Source: Aliamphritea ceti (GTDB lineage Bacteria > Pseudomonadota > Gammaproteobacteria > Pseudomonadales > Balneatricaceae). From it: a stretch of 64,000 bases of DNA. The DNA is taken from contig NZ_AP025282.1 of NCBI RefSeq assembly GCF_024347215.1, forward strand, positions 1,984,001 through 2,048,000, given 5' to 3'. Below, one piece after another: positions 33,983 through 43,065 of this stretch (position 1 is the first letter of the stretch; every line of letters begins with the position of its first letter). The notes beneath the pieces were generated by a model. The model saw nothing but the letters and a program-made list of their open reading frames with translations. It had not been told where the DNA came from and did not search any database. A program made the position numbers and the translations under genes.

Positions 33983-34876
33983 ATGTCGCAGCAACTAACC
34001 GCCGGCGGACGTTTCCGTCAGGCTTTGGCCGAAACCAAGTCTTTACAGATCCTGGGCACTGTTAATGCCTATCATGCAATGATGGCTGAACGGGTTGGCC
34101 ACAAAGCTATATATCTGTCGGGTGGCGGTGTTGCGAATGCGTCTTATGGCTTGCCTGATCTGGGTATGACCTCACTTAATGATGTTTTAGAAGATGTACG
34201 ACGTATTACCGATGCTGTTGAGACTCCACTGCTGGTGGATATCGATACTGGCTGGGGTGGTGCGTTTAACATTGCTAAAACCGTTCGCAATATGACTAAG
34301 GCTGGTGCAGCCGCAGTACATATTGAAGATCAGGTGGCGCAGAAGCGTTGTGGTCACCGACCAAATAAAGAAATTGTCAGTCTTGAAGAAATGGTTGATC
34401 GGGTAAAAGCTGCTGTCGATGCTAAAACCGACGACGACTTCTTTGTTATTGCCCGTACCGATGCTTTCCAGCAAGACGGTTTGAACGCAGCTGTTGAGCG
34501 TGCACAGGCTTGTCTGGAAGCAGGAGCTGATGGCATCTTCGCTGAAGCAGTACATACCCTGAATGACTACCGCGCATTTGCTGAAGGCATTAACGGTGCG
34601 CATTTGCTGGCCAATATTACTGAGTTTGGTGCGACACCACTGTTCAATAAACAGGAGTTGGCTGATAACGGTGCCACTATGGTGCTGTATCCACTTTCTG
34701 CGTTCCGTGCTGCTAATCAGGCTGCGCTGAATGTGTACGAGGCTATTTTGCGTGACGGTGACCAGAAAGCGGTTGTCGACAGCATGCAAACCCGTATGGA
34801 TCTTTATGATTTTCTGAATTATCACGATTTCGAGCAAAAGCTGGATGCGTTGTTTCAGGAAGGTAAGAACAAGTAA
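33983..34876 (+). CDS. prpB: 2-methylisocitrate lyase
   Basis: PrpB cleaves 2-methylisocitrate to pyruvate and succinate, the last step of the methylcitrate cycle. The 297-residue protein has the catalytic motif KRCGH at 121-125 with Cys123, the DIDTGWGG metal-site segment and EDQVAQKRCGH, all as in PrpB. The RBS GGGAG lies at 33972-33976. Its coding region contains another TGTCGACA at 34774-34781. It is followed by prpC after 199 bases. Confidence 0.96.
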   Translation: MSQQLTAGGRFRQALAETKSLQILGTVNAYHAMMAERVGHKAIYLSGGGVANASYGLPDLGMTSLNDVLEDVRRITDAVETPLLVDIDTGWGGAFNIAKTVRNMTKAGAAAVHIEDQVAQKRCGHRPNKEIVSLEEMVDRVKAAVDAKTDDDFFVIARTDAFQQDGLNAAVERAQACLEAGADGIFAEAVHTLNDYRAFAEGINGAHLLANITEFGATPLFNKQELADNGATMVLYPLSAFRAANQAALNVYEAILRDGDQKAVVDSMQTRMDLYDFLNYHDFEQKLDALFQEGKNK

Positions 34877-34952
34877 ATATTAGACCGAGGCTTTTCACGA
34901 AACGGCGAACAAAAGTGAGTTGAACAAGTCAGGCGAACAACCGGCGTTTATA

Positions 34953-35056
34953 GTGATGAACGTGAAGTTCGAACTGGTTGTAAGCATCACAGCACTATTG
35001 TTGTCATCGTAACAAAGGTCTCAGACAGAATGTTTTGGCCGGTATCAGTCCGGCCA
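34953..35056 (+). other. Structured spacer between prpB and prpC
   Basis: GTGATG (34953-34958) can pair with CATCAC (34985-34990), enclosing the palindrome AGTTCGAACT (34966-34975). Downstream GGCCGG pairs with CCGGCC (about 35038-35056) just before the prpC RBS. This 199-base gap is long for an operon and may hold a processing or attenuation signal. Confidence 0.4.
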
Positions 35057-35075
35057 CGGTGTGAGGAGACATATC

Positions 35076-36206
35076 ATGGCTGAAGCGAAGAAATTAGGCG
35101 GTGCAGGTCTGCGGGGGCAGTCTGCCGGTGAGACGGCTCTGTGTACAGTGGGCCAGTCTGGTGCAGGTCTTACGTACCGCGGTTATGACATTAAAGAGCT
35201 GGCAGATAATGCTCAATTTGAAGAAGTTGCCTATCTGTTACTTTACGGCAAGTTGCCAAATGCTGGTGAGCTGGAGATGTATAAGGCACGCCTGAAAGAC
35301 ATGCGCAGTTTACCTTCTGCGTTGCTGACCGTATTAGAAAATATTCCGGCAGATGCACATCCGATGGATGTTATGCGTACCGGTTGCTCTATGTTGGGTA
35401 ACCTGGAAACCGAGCAGGATTTTTCTGAGCAGCATCATCATATTGATCGCATGCTGGCGACTTTCCCAGGCATCATCAATTACTGGTATAACTTTAGTCA
35501 TCATGGCAAGCGGATCAGTGTTGAAACTGAAGCCGACTCGATTGCCGAACAGTTTCTGTGGACCTTGCATAATGAAAAGCCAGAACCATTACACGTAGAA
35601 GTGATGCATGCATCGCTGATTCTGTATGCTGAGCATGAGTTTAATGCATCTACGTTTACTGCACGCGTTTGCGCTTCAACATTGTCGGATATTCATAGCT
35701 GTGTCACTGCAGCTATCGGTTCATTACGTGGTCCGTTACACGGTGGTGCTAATGAAGCAGCCATGGCGATGATTGAGAACTGGCGCAGTGCCGACGAAGC
35801 TGAAGCTGAAGTGATGGGCATGCTGGCCCGTAAAGATAAGATCATGGGTTTTGGCCATGCTATCTACAGTGAGTCGGACCCTCGTAATGCCATCATTAAA
35901 GAGTGGTCGAAAAAGCTGTCTGAACAGGTTGGCGATGATTACCTGTATGCGGTTTCTGAACGGGTTGAAACGGTTATGTGGCGTGAAAAGAAACTGTTCT
36001 GTAATGCAGATTTTTTCCATGCGTCGGCATATAACTTTATGGGTATTCCAACTAAGTTGTTTACGCCAATTTTTGTTTGTTCCCGGGTAGCCGGCTGGAC
36101 TGCACATGTTATGGAGCAGAGAGCAAACAACCGGATTATTCGCCCATCGGCGGATTATACCGGACCGGAATCTGCAGAGTGGGTTGCGATTCAGGATCGC
36201 CCATAA
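35076..36206 (+). CDS. prpC: 2-methylcitrate synthase
   Basis: PrpC condenses propionyl-CoA and oxaloacetate. The 376-residue protein belongs to the short citrate-synthase class: LTYRGYDIKELADNA near the start, LHGGANEAAM with an active-site histidine, MGFGHAIY with another, and the final segment RIIRPSADYTGP. ATG 35076 has GAGGAG (35063-35068) upstream; the longer frame from GTG 35061 would include the RBS. Confidence 0.95.
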   Translation: MAEAKKLGGAGLRGQSAGETALCTVGQSGAGLTYRGYDIKELADNAQFEEVAYLLLYGKLPNAGELEMYKARLKDMRSLPSALLTVLENIPADAHPMDVMRTGCSMLGNLETEQDFSEQHHHIDRMLATFPGIINYWYNFSHHGKRISVETEADSIAEQFLWTLHNEKPEPLHVEVMHASLILYAEHEFNASTFTARVCASTLSDIHSCVTAAIGSLRGPLHGGANEAAMAMIENWRSADEAEAEVMGMLARKDKIMGFGHAIYSESDPRNAIIKEWSKKLSEQVGDDYLYAVSERVETVMWREKKLFCNADFFHASAYNFMGIPTKLFTPIFVCSRVAGWTAHVMEQRANNRIIRPSADYTGPESAEWVAIQDRP

Positions 36207-36213
36207 TCTGTGA

Positions 36214-36236
36214 GCCCTGATGAATTTCTTCAGGGC
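36214..36236 (+). other. Hairpin after prpC
   Basis: GCCCTGA (36214-36220) pairs with TCAGGGC (36230-36236), extendable by TGAG/CTCA with one bulge. No T run follows, so read-through to acnD is expected. It may set mRNA stability within the operon. Confidence 0.45.
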
Positions 36237-36360
36237 CTCAGCAGAAAATCTGGTTTAAAAAATCCTACAAAAAGAATCTTATAAATAAGAGGGGAGCTGG
36301 CGCTGTGCATGCTATGCGTCTGGCTTCGCTCGTGTAAAAAATACTGACGGGTCTGATGCT

Positions 36361-38949
36361 ATGAATACTGCAAATCGTAAACCCTTGCCAGGTACGCAGC
36401 TGGACTACTTCGATACGCGTGCTGCTATTGAAGCGATTCAGCCGGGTGCTTATAAAAGCCTTCCTTATACTTCCCGCGTTTTAGCTGAGCAGCTAGTACG
36501 TCGTTGTGACCCGGCGGTACTGACTGATTCACTTGAGCAGATTATTGGTCGTAAGCGTGATCTGGATTTTCCCTGGTATCCGGCACGGGTCGTTTGCCAT
36601 GACATTCTTGGCCAGACAGCCCTGGTTGATCTGGCGGGTTTGCGGGATGCGATTGCAGATCAGGGAGGTGATCCGGCTAAAGTAAATCCGGTTGTGCCAA
36701 CTCAGCTTATTGTTGACCATTCACTGGCGGTCGAACACGGTGGATTTGAAGCAGATGCTTTCGAAAAGAACCGTGCGATTGAAGATCGTCGTAATGAAGA
36801 CCGTTTTCACTTTATCGAGTGGACGAAAACAGCTTTTGAAAATGTTGATGTAATACCGGCCGGTAACGGCATCATGCACCAGATTAATCTGGAAAAAATG
36901 TCTCCGGTGATTCAGGCCCGTGACGGTATTGCCTTCCCGGATACCTGCGTAGGTACTGACAGCCATACACCACACGTTGATGCATTAGGTGTTATAGCCA
37001 TTGGTGTTGGGGGGCTTGAAGCGGAAAACGTTATGCTGGGCCGTGCGTCTATGATGCGCCTTCCGGATATTATTGGTGTAGAGCTCACCGGTAAGCGTCA
37101 GCCGGGTATTACGGCAACCGATATTGTTCTGGCGCTGACAGAGTTTTTACGTAAAGCACGGGTTGTTTCTGCTTATCTGGAGTTCTATGGAGAAGGTGCC
37201 CGTGATCTGACTATTGGGGACCGTGCCACTATTGCGAACATGACACCGGAGTTCGGTGCTTCCGCAGGTATGTTCTATATCGATGAACAGACCATTGATT
37301 ATCTCAAGCTGACAGGCCGCGAACCTGAGCAGGTTGCACTGGTTGAGAACTACGCTAAAACCACAGGGCTTTGGGCGGACGATCTCGCTAACGCTGAGTA
37401 CGAACGGGTACTGACATTTGATTTGTCGTCTGTATGTCGCAATATGGCTGGTCCGTCTAATCCCCATCGCCGGTTACCAACATCAGAATTGGCGGCTCAG
37501 GGTGTTGCCGGAAGCTGGGAAGAAAAGCCCGGTGAAATGCCTGACGGTGCAGTCATTATTGCCGCTATTACCAGCTGTACTAATACCAGTAATCCGCGAA
37601 ATGTAATTGCAGCGGGTTTGGTTGCCCGTAAAGCCAATGAGTTGGGTCTGTTACGTAAACCCTGGGTAAAGTCATCTTTTGCGCCGGGTTCAAAAGTTGC
37701 GCGTCTGTATCTGGAAGAGGCGGGTTTGCTATCTGAATTGGAAGCTTTAGGTTTTGGTATCGTGGCGTATGCCTGCACCACCTGTAACGGTATGAGTGGT
37801 GCACTTGACCCTGATATACAGCAGGAAGTTATTGACCGGGATTTATACAGTACTGCTGTATTGTCCGGTAACCGTAATTTCGATGGCCGTATTCATCCGT
37901 ATGCCAAGCAGGCATTCCTGGCTTCTCCGCCGTTAGTAGTCGCTTATGCAATTGCTGGCACAGTGCGTTTTGACATTGAAAAAGATGTTTTGGGTACTGA
38001 TCAGAATGGTAATCCAATTACTCTGAAGGATATTTGGCCGAGTGACGAAGAAATAGATGCGTTGGTCGCCAGCAGTGTAAAACCTGAGCAATTCAAACAG
38101 GTATATATTCCTATGTTTGATCTTGGCCAGGCAGAGCAGGCAGAGAGTCCCTTGTATGACTGGCGTCCGCAGAGTACCTATATTCGTCGCCCTCCATATT
38201 GGGAAGGTGCATTGGCCGGTGTTCGTGAAATGAAAGGTATGCGTCCTCTGGCTGTGCTGGGAGATAATATTACGACCGATCATCTGTCGCCTTCTAACGC
38301 TATTCTTGCCAGCAGTGCGGCCGGTGAATATCTGGCGCATATGGGGCTGCCGGAAGTAGATTTTAACTCTTACGCGACTCATCGGGGAGATCATCTGACG
38401 GCGCAGCGAGCAACCTTCGCGAATCCTAAATTGCTGAATGAAATGTGCCGGGATGATGCTGGTGATGTTATTCAGGGGTCACTGGCACGGATCGAGCCGG
38501 AAGGTCAGCAGGCGAGAATGTGGGAAGCGATCGAGACCTATATGGCGCGTAAGCAACCGCTGATTATTGTTGCTGGTGCTGATTATGGTCAGGGCTCATC
38601 CCGTGACTGGGCAGCTAAAGGTGTTCGTCTTGCCGGCGTTGAAACCATTGTGGCGGAAGGCTTTGAGCGTATCCACCGTACAAATCTGGTGGGTATGGGG
38701 GTTTTGCCTCTGGAGTTTAAAGCCGGAGAAACCCGTGAAACCTATGGCATTGACGGTACCGAGACGTTTGATGTGATCGGTGAACGTACTCCGCGGGCAC
38801 AGCTAACTTTGCTGATTCACCGCAGTACAGGTGAAACCCTGGAAGTGCCGGTTACCTGTCGTCTGGATACAGCCGAAGAAGTGTCTGTTTATGAGGCGGG
38901 TGGTGTATTACAGCGCTTTGCGAAGGACTTTCTTGAAAGTAACGCATAA
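36361..38949 (+). CDS. acnD: 2-methylcitrate dehydratase, Fe-S dependent (AcnD)
   Basis: AcnD is an aconitase-family enzyme that, with PrpF, replaces the iron-free PrpD in dehydrating 2-methylcitrate. The 862-residue protein has aconitase motifs DTCVGTDSHTPHVDALG, ITSCTNTSNPRN and YACTTCNG; the 4Fe-4S ligands are Cys406, Cys472 and Cys475. The swivel domain contains GADYGQGSSRDWAAKG. The start MNTANRKPLPGTQLDYFDTR is typical of AcnD rather than AcnA. Confidence 0.96.
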   Translation: MNTANRKPLPGTQLDYFDTRAAIEAIQPGAYKSLPYTSRVLAEQLVRRCDPAVLTDSLEQIIGRKRDLDFPWYPARVVCHDILGQTALVDLAGLRDAIADQGGDPAKVNPVVPTQLIVDHSLAVEHGGFEADAFEKNRAIEDRRNEDRFHFIEWTKTAFENVDVIPAGNGIMHQINLEKMSPVIQARDGIAFPDTCVGTDSHTPHVDALGVIAIGVGGLEAENVMLGRASMMRLPDIIGVELTGKRQPGITATDIVLALTEFLRKARVVSAYLEFYGEGARDLTIGDRATIANMTPEFGASAGMFYIDEQTIDYLKLTGREPEQVALVENYAKTTGLWADDLANAEYERVLTFDLSSVCRNMAGPSNPHRRLPTSELAAQGVAGSWEEKPGEMPDGAVIIAAITSCTNTSNPRNVIAAGLVARKANELGLLRKPWVKSSFAPGSKVARLYLEEAGLLSELEALGFGIVAYACTTCNGMSGALDPDIQQEVIDRDLYSTAVLSGNRNFDGRIHPYAKQAFLASPPLVVAYAIAGTVRFDIEKDVLGTDQNGNPITLKDIWPSDEEIDALVASSVKPEQFKQVYIPMFDLGQAEQAESPLYDWRPQSTYIRRPPYWEGALAGVREMKGMRPLAVLGDNITTDHLSPSNAILASSAAGEYLAHMGLPEVDFNSYATHRGDHLTAQRATFANPKLLNEMCRDDAGDVIQGSLARIEPEGQQARMWEAIETYMARKQPLIIVAGADYGQGSSRDWAAKGVRLAGVETIVAEGFERIHRTNLVGMGVLPLEFKAGETRETYGIDGTETFDVIGERTPRAQLTLLIHRSTGETLEVPVTCRLDTAEEVSVYEAGGVLQRFAKDFLESNA

Positions 38950-38960
38950 CCGTTAATTTG

Positions 38961-39004
38961 CAGTACTTGCCGTATTGAATATGGCAAGTATTGTTTGTTT
39001 TTTT
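38961..39004 (+). terminator. Terminator-like hairpin between acnD and prpF
   Basis: CAGTACTTGCC (38961-38971) pairs with GGCAAGTATTG (38983-38993) with one G-U pair and an 11-base loop, then TTTGTTTTTTT. It looks like an intrinsic terminator inside the prp operon and would lower prpF expression or give prpF its own transcript. Confidence 0.7.
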
Positions 39005-39053
39005 GAATAGTAGGTTAAGCGTCAGATTAATCAGAATTTAGCGGAATTGAATC

Positions 39054-40232
39054 ATGGCACATGTTCCTCAGGTAAAAATACCGGCAACCTATATTCGTGG
39101 TGGCACCAGTAAAGGTGTGTTCTTTAGTCTTAACGACTTACCAGTGGTTGCTCAGGTTCCGGGAGCCGCAAGAGATGCTTTGCTGCAGCGAGTTATTGGC
39201 AGCCCTGATCCTTATGGTAAGCAAACAGATGGTATGGGTGGCGCAACGTCCAGTACCAGTAAAACAGTAATTTTATCGAAAAGCAGTCAGCCTGATCATG
39301 ATGTTGATTACCTGTTTGGTCAGGTAGCAATTGATAAGCCATTTGTAGACTGGAGCGGTAATTGTGGCAACTTGTCTGCAGCGGTCGGCGCGTTTGCCAT
39401 CAGTAAAGGTCTGGTGGATGCATCACGTATACCTGTAAACGGTGTCGCTGTTGTAAGGATCTGGCAGGCAAATATTAAGAAAACCATTATTGCTCATGTG
39501 CCTATTACTGATGGCGAAGTTCAGGAAACCGGTGATTTTGAATTAGATGGTGTCACCTTTCCTGCGGCAGAAGTACAGGTAGAGTTTATGTCGCCGGCGG
39601 ACGGTGAAGGCTCAATGTTTCCGACCGGAAATCTGGTGGATGAGCTGGAGGTGCCGGGCGTAGGTACTTTGTCCGCGACAATGATTAATGCCGGCATACC
39701 GACTATTTTCGTTAACGCAGCAGAGATTGGTTATAACGGTTCTGAGTTGCAGGAAGCGATTAATGGTGATGTAAGTGCGTTAGATATGTTTGAATCAATT
39801 CGAGCTCACGGCGCGTTACGTATGGGGCTTATCAGCGACCTTAGCGAAGCTGCCGCCCGCCAGCATACCCCAAAAGTAGCCTTTGTCGCACCGCCGGCTG
39901 ATTATGTATCTTCCAGTGAGAAGTCTGTATCAGCTGCGGATATTGATTTGCAGGTCAGAGCGCTTTCTATGGGTAAGCTGCATCATGCCATGATGGGAAC
40001 TGCTGCCGTTGCAATTGGAACTGCTGCGGCTATTCCGGGTACTCTGGTTAATTTAGCTGCTGGAGGCGCTGAACGAAGTGCTGTGCGTTTTGGTCATCCT
40101 TCCGGTACGTTACGAGTAGGTGCAGAAGCTGCTTGTGAAAATGGTGAATGGACCGCGACTAAAGCGGTAATGAGCCGCAGTGCACGGGTCTTGATGGAAG
40201 GTTGGGTGCGTATTCCGGGTGACAGTTTCTGA
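39054..40232 (+). CDS. prpF: 2-methylaconitate isomerase PrpF
   Basis: PrpF isomerises trans-2-methylaconitate, made by AcnD, to the cis form used by aconitase B. The 392-residue protein has the PrpF start IPATYIRGGTSKGVFF, the DWSGNCGNLSAAVG segment and the GHPSGTLRVGAE end of the diaminopimelate-epimerase-like fold. It completes the operon GntR-prpB-prpC-acnD-prpF. No prpE (propionyl-CoA synthetase) is present in the window. Confidence 0.95.
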   Translation: MAHVPQVKIPATYIRGGTSKGVFFSLNDLPVVAQVPGAARDALLQRVIGSPDPYGKQTDGMGGATSSTSKTVILSKSSQPDHDVDYLFGQVAIDKPFVDWSGNCGNLSAAVGAFAISKGLVDASRIPVNGVAVVRIWQANIKKTIIAHVPITDGEVQETGDFELDGVTFPAAEVQVEFMSPADGEGSMFPTGNLVDELEVPGVGTLSATMINAGIPTIFVNAAEIGYNGSELQEAINGDVSALDMFESIRAHGALRMGLISDLSEAAARQHTPKVAFVAPPADYVSSSEKSVSAADIDLQVRALSMGKLHHAMMGTAAVAIGTAAAIPGTLVNLAAGGAERSAVRFGHPSGTLRVGAEAACENGEWTATKAVMSRSARVLMEGWVRIPGDSF

Positions 40233-40247
40233 TTGATTGCCAGCTAT

Positions 40248-40275
40248 AAAAAAGGACTCTTCAGAGTCCTTTTTT
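40248..40275. terminator. Bidirectional terminator between prpF and metA
   Basis: AAAAAAGGACTC (40248-40259) and GAGTCCTTTTTT (40264-40275) form a perfect 12-pair stem with a four-base loop. It ends both converging units. Confidence 0.92.
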
Positions 40276-40295
40276 GTGTTTGTTGTATTAAGGCT

Positions 40296-41378
40296 TTATT
40301 TGACTGAATACAGTCCTAGCGGGTCGTTAGGGTCCAGACAGTCTTCAAACTGTTTGGTACGGTCAATATTGGTGGTTTGATACACCTGACCCAGCCAGCG
40401 GTTGGTGAATGCGTTTGCAGTGTCCTGCCAGCTGTTGTGAACCAGTGGTCTGACATGCAACTCCGGAAATTCCGGATGTTCTGTATTGTTTTGCATTGCG
40501 CTGACTAAACGTAGCCGGTATTCCTCAAGGATTGCCTGGGATTGCAGTGACAGATAGTTTGCCGGGAAAGGCGGATAATCCCCCCGATCGCCACTTATAT
40601 AACGCATTACTTCGCGTTTATATTCTTTCAACAGGCTTACCGTGTCGTATTCAGGATGCCCCTGCAGGAAGATGATTCGGAAGCCGTCTTCGCTGACTGC
40701 CAGATGTGCACCAGCTTCTTCTGATTCGACCAGTACCTTCAGGCCTGCATTTCGCATGGCTTCGCTGGTGACTTCGTTATGCCGGGAATGGCAGGCATCG
40801 AAGCGGCTGTTCATGCCATGTACCAGCGGATGTGTCGGATCGCTGACGGTATGGTTAAACAAACCCCAGCATTTTTCAGGTAGTGGCTGACGGTCTATGT
40901 CGTATTTGATTTTAAGCAATGCATGGGAGGCCAGGCATGAGCAAAAAATCGACGTGACATTATCGTAAGCCCAGTCAACGATTTCCTTAAGTGGTTCCCA
41001 GAAGTCTTCGTCCTGAATATTTTTATTCGCTACATTAGCACCGGTAATGACCAGTGCATCTAAGCCTTCCAGCTTGAGTTGTTCAAAATCATCGTAATAG
41101 TCCGCAACATATTGCTGAATTTCAGGACCGCGCTGTTCAACATTGATCGTAAACGGGTGGAAAATGAACTGAGCAATCTGGTTACTGCTGGCGATCAGGC
41201 GCAGAAATTGCCGTTCAGTCGCTGTGAAAGCAGCATCTGGCATCATGTTAAGGAAGCCGATATGCAGTTCACGAATATCCTGAGTGGTGGCGCGTTCATG
41301 GGTAAGGATCGCGAAACCTTCAGCTGCTAATTTTGTATAGCTGGGTAAAACCCGGCTGGAAGGAGTAATAATCGGCAT
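40296..41378 (-). CDS. metA: Homoserine O-acyltransferase, MetA family
   Basis: MetA transfers an acyl group from acyl-CoA to homoserine in methionine synthesis. The 360-residue protein aligns with E. coli MetA: HIGFLNMMPD, VTSIFCSCLASHALL with Cys148 on the nucleophile Cys142, CHSRHNEV, and LQGHPEYD with the catalytic His-Glu. The residue matching E. coli Gly111, which sets succinyl (Gly) or acetyl (Glu) specificity, is Ala116, so the acyl donor is uncertain. The protein is about 50 residues longer than E. coli MetA. It lies nine bases after the P-loop ATPase gene. Confidence 0.9.
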   Translation of the reverse strand: MPIITPSSRVLPSYTKLAAEGFAILTHERATTQDIRELHIGFLNMMPDAAFTATERQFLRLIASSNQIAQFIFHPFTINVEQRGPEIQQYVADYYDDFEQLKLEGLDALVITGANVANKNIQDEDFWEPLKEIVDWAYDNVTSIFCSCLASHALLKIKYDIDRQPLPEKCWGLFNHTVSDPTHPLVHGMNSRFDACHSRHNEVTSEAMRNAGLKVLVESEEAGAHLAVSEDGFRIIFLQGHPEYDTVSLLKEYKREVMRYISGDRGDYPPFPANYLSLQSQAILEEYRLRLVSAMQNNTEHPEFPELHVRPLVHNSWQDTANAFTNRWLGQVYQTTNIDRTKQFEDCLDPNDPLGLYSVK

Positions 41379-41387
41379 AATAGATTC

Positions 41388-42224
41388 CTAGCGGCGGGCG
41401 CTGGCTGTAATAATATCGATGAAGTCTGCTTCAGTTTTACAGGTTGCCAGTTCGCTTGCCTGAACAGTATAACCATAGTTGTCTGCGATATGCTGGTAAC
41501 GTGGCAGACGGGACTGGAAAAGATTCGGGAAAACCCAGCGAATAAAGTCATCAGGTTCCATCAGCGCCAGGTATTCCAAAGTACGTTCCTGCTGGAATTT
41601 ACTGAGTTGCTCGAGTATGAAGTCCTGACGGTAATACAGTGGCTTCGGGCTTTGCTGAGCACGTTCGATCAGTTTGATCTCATCTTCTGGTGACGTCTTG
41701 ATATACAGAATAAGCGTGTTTTTTGCTAAGACTTCAAAGACACCTGGTTCATCGATTTCACAGAGGCTTCCTGTCGAGTCATTGATGAAATGGTTATGGC
41801 CTTCTGCATGTGCTTTTTCAATAAATTTAGGTACATCGTATGCAGATGCAATTTCTGCTTCGAGGTAGAGTTTCTGGCGACGCAGAAATTCGGGCAGTGC
41901 CATACCCTCTTTTTCAGGGTTTCCTACTTTACCCAGAAATGCAGACACCGAACTCAGGTTATTGATGGTGACGTTGTTACTGATGCTGATAGAGTCGTTT
42001 TCCAGCAGTTCACGCAGAAAAGGTACCGTCATTGCCTTGTCGCGCAGGTTGGCTTCAATATCACCGTTCAGATACTTGTGGCCAATACGGTAATCCGCTG
42101 AGAAGTGATACCAGTTTTTTTCTTCCAGAATGTTGGAAATATACGTCTTTCCGACTCCAGACATACCCATCAGGGTGACCGCTTTATTCGGGCTGGCGAG
42201 GAATTCGTCAATGTTTATACGCAT
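41388..42224 (-). CDS. P-loop ATPase of unknown function, linked to metA
   Basis: The 278-residue protein begins MRINIDEFLASPNKAVTLMG and has Walker A GMSGVGKT (about residues 20-27), followed by a helix and SADYRIGHKYLNGDI, as in small nucleoside or shikimate-type kinases. NDSTGSLCEI and NTLILYIKTS may contribute to the Walker B region and the core. No substrate is recognised. I chose ATG 42224; the frame continues upstream to 42308. The stop lies nine bases before metA, so it is almost certainly transcribed with it. Confidence 0.8.
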   Translation of the reverse strand: MRINIDEFLASPNKAVTLMGMSGVGKTYISNILEEKNWYHFSADYRIGHKYLNGDIEANLRDKAMTVPFLRELLENDSISISNNVTINNLSSVSAFLGKVGNPEKEGMALPEFLRRQKLYLEAEIASAYDVPKFIEKAHAEGHNHFINDSTGSLCEIDEPGVFEVLAKNTLILYIKTSPEDEIKLIERAQQSPKPLYYRQDFILEQLSKFQQERTLEYLALMEPDDFIRWVFPNLFQSRLPRYQHIADNYGYTVQASELATCKTEADFIDIITASARR

Positions 42225-42365
42225 AAAGATCGTGCTCAGTTGATAGGGTTGACGGCGGACCGGAAGTGACAAAGAAGCATCCGACAAAGCAATACAGAGA
42301 CTTATCATGAGTCTGTCAGAGCGGCAAATACTATACCAAAGCGATTGATGTAAAAAGAGGTATTT

Positions 42366-42405
42366 ACGACCTGTTAATCCACTTGAGGTGCAGTTAACAG
42401 GTCGT
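42366..42405 (-). terminator. Hairpin terminator candidate after the lipoprotein gene
   Basis: ACGACCTGTTAA (42366-42377) and TTAACAGGTCGT (42394-42405) are perfect 12-base arms around a 16-base loop. On the minus strand it is followed by AAATACCTCTTTTT. It may end the lipoprotein transcript. Confidence 0.5.
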
Positions 42406-42428
42406 CTGAAATGAAGCTAAGCGGCTTG

Positions 42429-42929
42429 CTAACTGGCCTGAAGTTTAACGACTAGCTTAGTGAAAGCCAGCCGGTCTTTCTGGATGCTGTCTACGGCACG
42501 GCCATGATAGCGTTCATCGTTATCAGACATAGCTTTTTTAAGATCCAGGCCGATTTTCAGTACATTATCGAACATACTGAAAAGCGGTAACAGTCGCTTA
42601 CGGGCCAGATAAGGCTTGTTTTCATAGAGTACTGCTGAGTAATGATTTTTCAGATCAATATATGCAGGTGTCCAGGTAAGGTTACGGTATTTGAAATAAC
42701 CATCAGGGTCATTATTCGCTTTGTGTTCATCGTAAGCGTTTTCTATATCTTCAAGACTGTGCTCATAGTCTTGCTGCAGTACAGTGACAAATTGCTTGAT
42801 ATTCAAGTCCGACAGTTGAGGAATGGGTCTGGGCGCTTTCTCTTCTGTCGCGTCATTTCCGCAGCCGTGCAGTAACAAAAGTATGCAGGTCATTAATATG
42901 CCTGCAAGTAAACGATACGTTTGACGCAT
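42429..42929 (-). CDS. Lipoprotein of unknown function
   Basis: The 166-residue protein has a signal sequence with a lipobox-like LLHGC at residues 19-23, so lipidation at Cys23 is predicted; the next residue is Gly, not Asp, which favours outer-membrane sorting. The mature part is charged and helical, with a Pro-rich linker (EEKAPRPIPQ) and the stretch DPDGYFKYRNLTWTPAYIDL. No known domain is recognised. It stands alone on its strand, divergent from the hydroxylase gene. Confidence 0.7.
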   Translation of the reverse strand: MRQTYRLLAGILMTCILLLLHGCGNDATEEKAPRPIPQLSDLNIKQFVTVLQQDYEHSLEDIENAYDEHKANNDPDGYFKYRNLTWTPAYIDLKNHYSAVLYENKPYLARKRLLPLFSMFDNVLKIGLDLKKAMSDNDERYHGRAVDSIQKDRLAFTKLVVKLQAS

Positions 42930-43065
42930 TATTGGCTTCCCTTAAGCGCTGTGATATACCCATTTATAGCGAATGGTAAAGAAATTAAAAGAGCAGATTG
43001 CTCAAAGTGAGAGCTGACGATGGCAGAGCACAGGTTCTTTTGATCCAGAACTATACTTTGGGAAA

